A stretch of DNA of 10,508 nt from Paludibacteraceae bacterium. Its GTDB lineage: Bacteria; Bacteroidota; Bacteroidia; Bacteroidales; Paludibacteraceae. Below are positions 7,260 to 10,508 of the stretch, one piece after another. The DNA lies in assembly GCA_023227695.1 (NCBI GenBank), contig JALNVE010000090.1:1-10508 (forward strand), given 5' to 3'. A program made the position numbers and the translations under genes. The notes under the pieces were generated by a model. That model was given only the letters and a program-made list of their open reading frames with translations. It was not told where the DNA came from and did not search any database. Position 1 is the first letter of the stretch, and each line of letters begins with the position of its first letter.

Positions 7260-8000
7260 ATGCGTAAAATATTATTTTTTATCTTCATATCCCTTTTCTG
7301 CACGGTTTCGGCGCAAAAGCGTAACCAATTCAAGCAGGAGATTCAAGTCGGAATTAACGGCGGTGTCAACTTTGGTAAAATAAGTTTTCTTCACAACGAC
7401 AAAAACGCCAACAGCAGATACCTCGGAACAATGAGCATGCGTCAAGGAATTAAGGCTGGTGTCAGTTGTAGATACATTGCTCAGAAACACTTCGGTATTC
7501 AACTTGAAGCCAACTATGTTGAAGGCGGATGGAAAGAGAAATTCAGAGACGTGAATTATCTTAACAACGGCGTCAATGTAGAAGGTCTGACAATTGAAAG
7601 AAGCTTAGGCTATCTTGAAATACCTCTACTTGCACACATCTATTTTGGAAACAAGTTCAGATATTTCTTTAATATGGGTCCTAAATTCGGATACCTTCTT
7701 AATGTAGGAGATGTACAGACTAATAGACCTATCGATGAAAACACATTTCAGGTGGGTGTTTTGAAAGATCCTCGAATCGAAAAAGATCCAAGTTACCATA
7801 AGGCTGACTACGGACTCTCAATCGGAGCCGGCATTGAGTTTCCTATATGGAAAACACGTACCATCCTAGAAGGCAGATATACATTCGGTTTTGGCGACAT
7901 CTGTCCTAACTCAAAAACGGAGCTTTACCAACGTTCCAACAACCAGATGGTGGCCGTAACGTTGGCTGTCATGTTGCCGGTTTATGAGTTTTACAAATAA
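7260..8000 (+). CDS. PorT-family outer-membrane beta-barrel protein
   Basis: The 246-residue protein begins with a signal peptide (MRKILFFIFISLFCTVSA, predicted cut before Q19). The mature part alternates polar and hydrophobic residues as a small barrel does: GINGGVNFGKISF, GIKAGVSCRYIAQKHFGIQLEANYVEGGWKE, LGYLEIPLLAHIYFG, YFFNMGPKFGYLL, DYGLSIGAGIEFPI and a last strand MVAVTLAVMLPVYEFYK. This layout, including the YLEIPLL/NMGPKFGYLL pair, fits the PorT/OMP_b-brl_2 family. Porphyromonas PorT, of similar length, is needed for type IX secretion, but many Bacteroidales paralogues have unknown roles, so the symbol is left blank. It starts 8 bp after the LysM gene stop and most likely shares its mRNA, which suggests a wall-to-outer-membrane pairing. 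The operon ends at the hairpin at 8069-8108. The barrel assignment is good; the specific role is unknown. Confidence 0.8.
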   Translation: MRKILFFIFISLFCTVSAQKRNQFKQEIQVGINGGVNFGKISFLHNDKNANSRYLGTMSMRQGIKAGVSCRYIAQKHFGIQLEANYVEGGWKEKFRDVNYLNNGVNVEGLTIERSLGYLEIPLLAHIYFGNKFRYFFNMGPKFGYLLNVGDVQTNRPIDENTFQVGVLKDPRIEKDPSYHKADYGLSIGAGIEFPIWKTRTILEGRYTFGFGDICPNSKTELYQRSNNQMVAVTLAVMLPVYEFYK

Positions 8001-8068
8001 TTACTTTTTGTTTCTCTTTTAGCGTTTCTTGATTAAAACGTTACAAGATAAACTATGAGTAATTCACA

Positions 8069-8108
8069 AAAAAAGCGTCATCCGTATTATTACAGATGAC
8101 GCTTTTTT
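8069..8108. terminator. Bidirectional rho-independent terminator
   Basis: AAAAAAGCGTCATC (8069-8082) pairs perfectly with GATGACGCTTTTTT (8095-8108) across a 12-base loop. A T-tract follows the GC stem on both strands, so it can end the rightward LysM/PorT transcript and the leftward ABC-F transcript, which converge here. Confidence 0.93.
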
Positions 8109-8125
8109 AATGCGTTGGTTCTACC

Positions 8126-9763
8126 CTATTTCTTTCGCTCTATCTCGCGAAGATTCTCCATCTTCTTTTTCTTCAAGAAGCCATAGATTGAATCCAAATG
8201 TTCTGTCACACGTTTGTTTCCAAACTCATAAACCTTTGTAACCAAACCATCCAAGAAGTCACGGTCATGAGATACAACGATCAAAGTTCCGTCAAAATCC
8301 TTCAAAGCTGATTTCAGAATATCTTTCGTCTTCAAATCCAAATGGTTGGTAGGCTCATCGAGGATCAATAGATTAACAGGCTCCAACAAAAGTTTAATCA
8401 TGGCCAAACGAGTACGTTCTCCACCAGAAAGTACCTTTACCTTTTTCTCTGAGTTCTCACCACCAAACATGAATGCACCGAGCAGATCCTTTATTTTATT
8501 TCTTATATCGCCCTTAGCCACATCATCAATTGTCTGAAAAACTGTCAGCTCACCATCCAACATAGAAGCCTGATTCTGTGCAAAATAACCAATTTGGACA
8601 TTATGGCCTAAAGTCAACACGCCTCCGTGCTCAATCTCGCTCATGATACACTTCACCATGGTTGATTTACCCTCACCGTTCTTTCCGACAAAAGCAACTT
8701 TATCACCTCTTTCAATCGTAAACGATGCATTTTCAAAAACCAAATGGTCGCCGTACGACTTTGATACATTATCAGAAATGACAGGATAACTACCAGAACG
8801 TGGAGATGGCGGAAACTTCAATCTTAAAGCAGAAGTATCCTCCTCATCGACCTCTATTATTTCAAGCTTTTCAAGCATTTTGACACGTGATTGAACTTGC
8901 AAAGTCTTTGAATAGGTTCCCTTGAAGCGTTCGATAAAGTCTTTCGTATCAGCAATCATCTTTTGTTGCTCTTCGTAGGCCTTTTGTTGCTGCTCGCGAC
9001 GCTCTTTTCTAAGCTCCAAATATTTTGAATAATTGACCTTATAATCATAAATACGGCCCATTGTCACCTCAATAGTTCGGGTCGTGATGTTATCTACAAA
9101 TGCACGGTCGTGCGAAATGACTATCACAGACTTTGCACTTTCAATCAAAAAATCTTCAAGCCATTGAATAGACTCAATATCCAAGTGGTTGGTAGGCTCA
9201 TCGAGCAACAGAACATCAGGTTTGCGCAGAAGTAGTTTTGCCAACTCAATACGCATACGCCAACCTCCACTGAACTGATTTGTTGGTTTATTGAAATCAT
9301 CTCGCTGGAAACCAAGACCAAGAAGTATCTTTTCTACGTCAGCCTCGTAATTGGTCTCCTCAATGGAATAAAACTTTTCGCTTAAAGTAGAAACTTTTTC
9401 AATCAGTTCCATATAACTGTCGCTTTCGTAATCGGTACGTTCAGCGAGTTCTTTATTCATACGTTCAATCTCATTCTCCATTTCAAAGAGCTCTTTGAAT
9501 GCGAGAGAAGCCTCTTCAAAAACTGTACGGTGGTCTTCCGTCATCAGATGCTGTGGCAAATAAGCTATAACGGTGCCTTTAGGAGCAGACACTGAACCTC
9601 GATTGGGTTGTCTTTCACCAGCTAAAATTTTCAGGAGGGTTGATTTACCCGCCCCGTTTTTACCCATAAGGGCTATTCTGTCCTTTTCGTTTACCTGAAA
9701 CGATATGTTCTCAAACAAGGTTGTTCCTCCGAACTCAACCGTCAATCCATCTACTGAAATCAT
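8126..9763 (-). CDS. ABC-F family ATPase (ribosome-associated translation factor type)
   Basis: Two ABC ATPase domains lie in one soluble 545-residue chain without membrane segments, the definition of ABC-F proteins. They bind near the ribosomal E site and act on stalled or initiating ribosomes. Domain 1 has Walker A GKNGAGKST (about 34-42), signature FSGGW (about 163) and Walker B DEPTNHLD (188-195). A charged linker (about 235-300, rich in RKERREQQQKAYEEQQK) is the P-site tether region. Domain 2 has Walker A GKNGEGKST (360-368), signature LSGGE (445-449) and DEPTNHLD (468-475). Both catalytic glutamates are present. The ATG at 9761-9763 gives the usual start MISVDGLTVEFG; an upstream in-frame ATG at 9865 would add 34 residues lying across the promoter box, which is unlikely. 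The subfamily and any role in antibiotic protection cannot be read from sequence alone; a housekeeping role is the default. Confidence 0.93.
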   Translation of the reverse strand: MISVDGLTVEFGGTTLFENISFQVNEKDRIALMGKNGAGKSTLLKILAGERQPNRGSVSAPKGTVIAYLPQHLMTEDHRTVFEEASLAFKELFEMENEIERMNKELAERTDYESDSYMELIEKVSTLSEKFYSIEETNYEADVEKILLGLGFQRDDFNKPTNQFSGGWRMRIELAKLLLRKPDVLLLDEPTNHLDIESIQWLEDFLIESAKSVIVISHDRAFVDNITTRTIEVTMGRIYDYKVNYSKYLELRKERREQQQKAYEEQQKMIADTKDFIERFKGTYSKTLQVQSRVKMLEKLEIIEVDEEDTSALRLKFPPSPRSGSYPVISDNVSKSYGDHLVFENASFTIERGDKVAFVGKNGEGKSTMVKCIMSEIEHGGVLTLGHNVQIGYFAQNQASMLDGELTVFQTIDDVAKGDIRNKIKDLLGAFMFGGENSEKKVKVLSGGERTRLAMIKLLLEPVNLLILDEPTNHLDLKTKDILKSALKDFDGTLIVVSHDRDFLDGLVTKVYEFGNKRVTEHLDSIYGFLKKKKMENLREIERKK

Positions 9764-9780
9764 AAAAAATAAAATTTCTG

Positions 9781-9788
9781 CAAAATTA
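9781..9788 (-). promoter_or_regulatory. -7 promoter box of the ABC-F gene
   Basis: On the minus strand TAATTTTG (9788-9781) is a perfect Bacteroidetes TAnnTTTG box, the same octamer as before the symporter gene. It lies 17 bp from the ATG at 9763, which implies a very short leader and supports that start. No TTG occurs at the expected -33 distance. Confidence 0.45.
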
Positions 9789-9895
9789 CGAAGAAAAAAT
9801 GGCTTCTCTACGCTTTTCTTTTGCAAAGTCAACTTTTTAGCCAATTTCAAAAGGTGTCTAAACAACGAAAGAAAGCATTATATGATAAAAAAAAT

Positions 9896-9946
9896 GGATC
9901 AAGAAGAAAAGTGCATGGACAGTTTTTTAACCACAAATTATTTTAT
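9896..9946 (+). repeat. Diverged direct repeat, copy 1
   Basis: This begins GGATCAAGA, continues with GACAGTTTT and ends CCACAAATTATTTTAT. It aligns at roughly three quarters identity with 10187-10250, about 290 bp downstream in the same orientation. The CCAC(A/G)AATTA core resembles short dispersed intergenic repeats common in Bacteroidota. Confidence 0.55.
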
Positions 9947-10021
9947 GCTACGAATTGAACAAAATAAAACAAATTTATTTTTTGCAATAAAAAAACAAAA
10001 ATCTCACAAAACCATGCCTTA

Positions 10022-10170
10022 AAACACAAAACGAACCAACTAGATTGGTACAGTAATTGTTATAAAATAAATGTAGTTAAGATTTTATGATTAAAGACAA
10101 AATATTTCAGTTCGTTTTATGTGATTAATATTCATGAGCATCCTTGTGGGAACAACGATGCTCATTTTTT
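10022..10170 (+). ncRNA. Candidate small RNA ending at an orphan terminator (speculative)
   Basis: CAC+AAAACGAAC (10025-10036) can pair with GTTCGTTTT+GTG (10110-10123, with a two-base bulge). Inside it ATAAAAT (10062-10068) can pair with ATTTTAT (10082-10088). The terminator hairpin follows at once. No ORF and no clear promoter were found. AT-rich DNA gives such pairings by chance, so support is weak. Confidence 0.2.
10134..10170 (+). terminator. Rho-independent terminator-like hairpin, plus strand
   Basis: ATGAGCATC (10134-10142) pairs with GATGCTCAT (10157-10165). After a C-C mismatch an inner TTGT/ACAA helix closes a GGGA loop, and a run of T ends at 10170. The T-tract exists only on the plus strand. 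No coding sequence lies upstream on that strand. Confidence 0.7.
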
Positions 10171-10175
10171 ATACC

Positions 10176-10192
10176 TCACAAATATCGGATCA
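10176..10192 (+). repeat. 17-bp repeat TCACAAATATCGGATCA, copy 1
   Basis: This is identical to 10378-10394 in the same orientation, 202 bp apart. It overlaps the start of the longer direct repeat at 10187. Confidence 0.6.
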
Positions 10193-10250
10193 AGAGAAAA
10201 AGTTTGTAGACAGTTTTAAGCCACGAATTAACGCGAATTATTTTATTTTA
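10187..10250 (+). repeat. Diverged direct repeat, copy 2
   Basis: This is the partner of 9896-9946: GGATCAAGA, GACAGTTTT, CCACGAATTA, then an extra ACGCGAATTA before TTTTATTTTA. The ACGAATTAACGCGAATTA part is itself a short internal duplication (10223-10240). Confidence 0.55.
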
Positions 10251-10377
10251 AGTCAACTAAAATCAGGAAAAATGGGTTCGCTAATCTGACGTTTGGTGAG
10301 AACATGTATTTGTACGAACTTCTTAGCGGGCGTTCCGTCCACAGGGAGACCGCCCGAGCGAGATACATTTCGTTGAT

Positions 10378-10394
10378 TCACAAATATCGGATCA
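10378..10394 (+). repeat. 17-bp repeat TCACAAATATCGGATCA, copy 2
   Basis: Exact second copy of 10176-10192. It lies about 40 bp beyond the stop of the partial minus-strand gene, a place where the end of an insertion sequence could be; this cannot be decided from the window. Confidence 0.6.
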
Positions 10395-10435
10395 GCGGAT
10401 AGGTGGGGTTGGTACAAGGACAAGAATCCCCAGAT

Positions 10436-10507
10436 TCAAGAATAAAGTTTGGCAAGCCTGTACATGAAAAACTTCACGTCTGCCACGCCCCTGAACTGTG
10501 TTCGGAA
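10436..10507 (-). CDS. C-terminal fragment of an unidentified protein, possibly a transposase
   Basis: On the minus strand an open frame enters from the right edge and ends at TGA (10438-10436), giving 23 residues: FRTQFRGVADV, then KFFMYRLAKLYS. The local GC content is higher than in the AT-rich spacer. An R-x-x-x-RG segment followed by an aromatic helix ending in a short tail is common at the end of IS transposases, and repeats lie next to it, but I cannot assign a family. The rest is outside the window. Confidence 0.35.
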   Translation of the reverse strand, partial: FRTQFRGVADVKFFMYRLAKLYS

Positions 10508-10508
10508 A

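Larger units (their letters stand above)
9789..10435. other. Non-coding region with repeats and an orphan terminator
   Basis: No convincing gene occurs here. An open frame across 9705-10022 on the plus strand mainly overlaps the ABC-F start and has an unstructured Lys/Asn/Phe-rich translation. The region holds a pair of diverged direct repeats, a shared 17-base motif, a hairpin with T-tract, and a GC-rich imperfect palindrome (CGGGCG at 10327-10332, CGCCCG at 10351-10356). It looks like repeat-rich spacer next to a likely mobile element. Confidence 0.6.

Noticed and set aside
8126..9865. Longer ABC-F start with 34 extra residues
   Set aside because: The extension would cover the -7 box and is Lys/Phe-rich without family similarity; MISVDGLTVEFG is the normal start.
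9705..10022. Plus-strand ORF of 105 codons
   Set aside because: It starts inside the ABC-F gene, crosses its promoter and encodes a low-complexity Lys/Asn/Phe-rich sequence without domain features.
10327..10356. Terminator at the GC-rich palindrome
   Set aside because: The stem is only six base pairs with an 18-base loop and no T-run follows on either strand.

Overview
The window looks like chromosomal DNA of a low-GC Bacteroidota species, probably Bacteroidales and close to Prevotella or Bacteroides. The case rests on gene content (a LysM/periplasmic-binding fusion followed by a PorT-family outer-membrane barrel, a DUF4143 AAA ATPase, a Bacteroidetes-type ABC-F protein), A-rich translation starts without strong Shine-Dalgarno sequences, and several TAnnTTTG boxes typical of the Bacteroidetes -7 promoter element. 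No rRNA, tRNA or CRISPR was seen.

Left part (1-1910) is accessory. It opens with the 3' end of an IS30-family transposase gene (2-109, +). Next comes an AAA ATPase/DUF4143 gene on the minus strand, split by one in-frame amber codon at 879-881. That gene sits between two arrays of the same 21-bp repeat: three copies at 197-284 and six at 1722-1908, spaced 33-34 bp. These repeats are too short and too self-similar to be CRISPR and look more like a minisatellite or MITE-type structure.

Middle part (2000-4310): a POT-family proton/peptide symporter gene (+) that stops after about ten membrane segments and overlaps the 3' end of a convergent, intact cysteine synthase gene (cysK, -). The missing symporter end and the overlap suggest a deletion. 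cysK seems to start at TTG and has a good Bacteroidetes promoter at 4279-4309.

Envelope operon (4561-8000, +): an exported 896-residue protein with eight LysM repeats and a C-terminal type-I periplasmic-binding fold, then, 8 bp later, a PorT-family outer-membrane beta-barrel. The two are probably co-transcribed and placed at the peptidoglycan/outer-membrane interface. A near-perfect bidirectional terminator (8069-8108) separates them from a convergent ABC-F ATPase gene (8126-9763, -), a ribosome-associated translation factor family.

Right part (9764-10508) has no complete gene. It holds diverged direct repeats, a strong hairpin-plus-T-tract with no gene in front of it (possible small RNA), and at the edge the 3' end of an unidentified, possibly transposase, gene on the minus strand.
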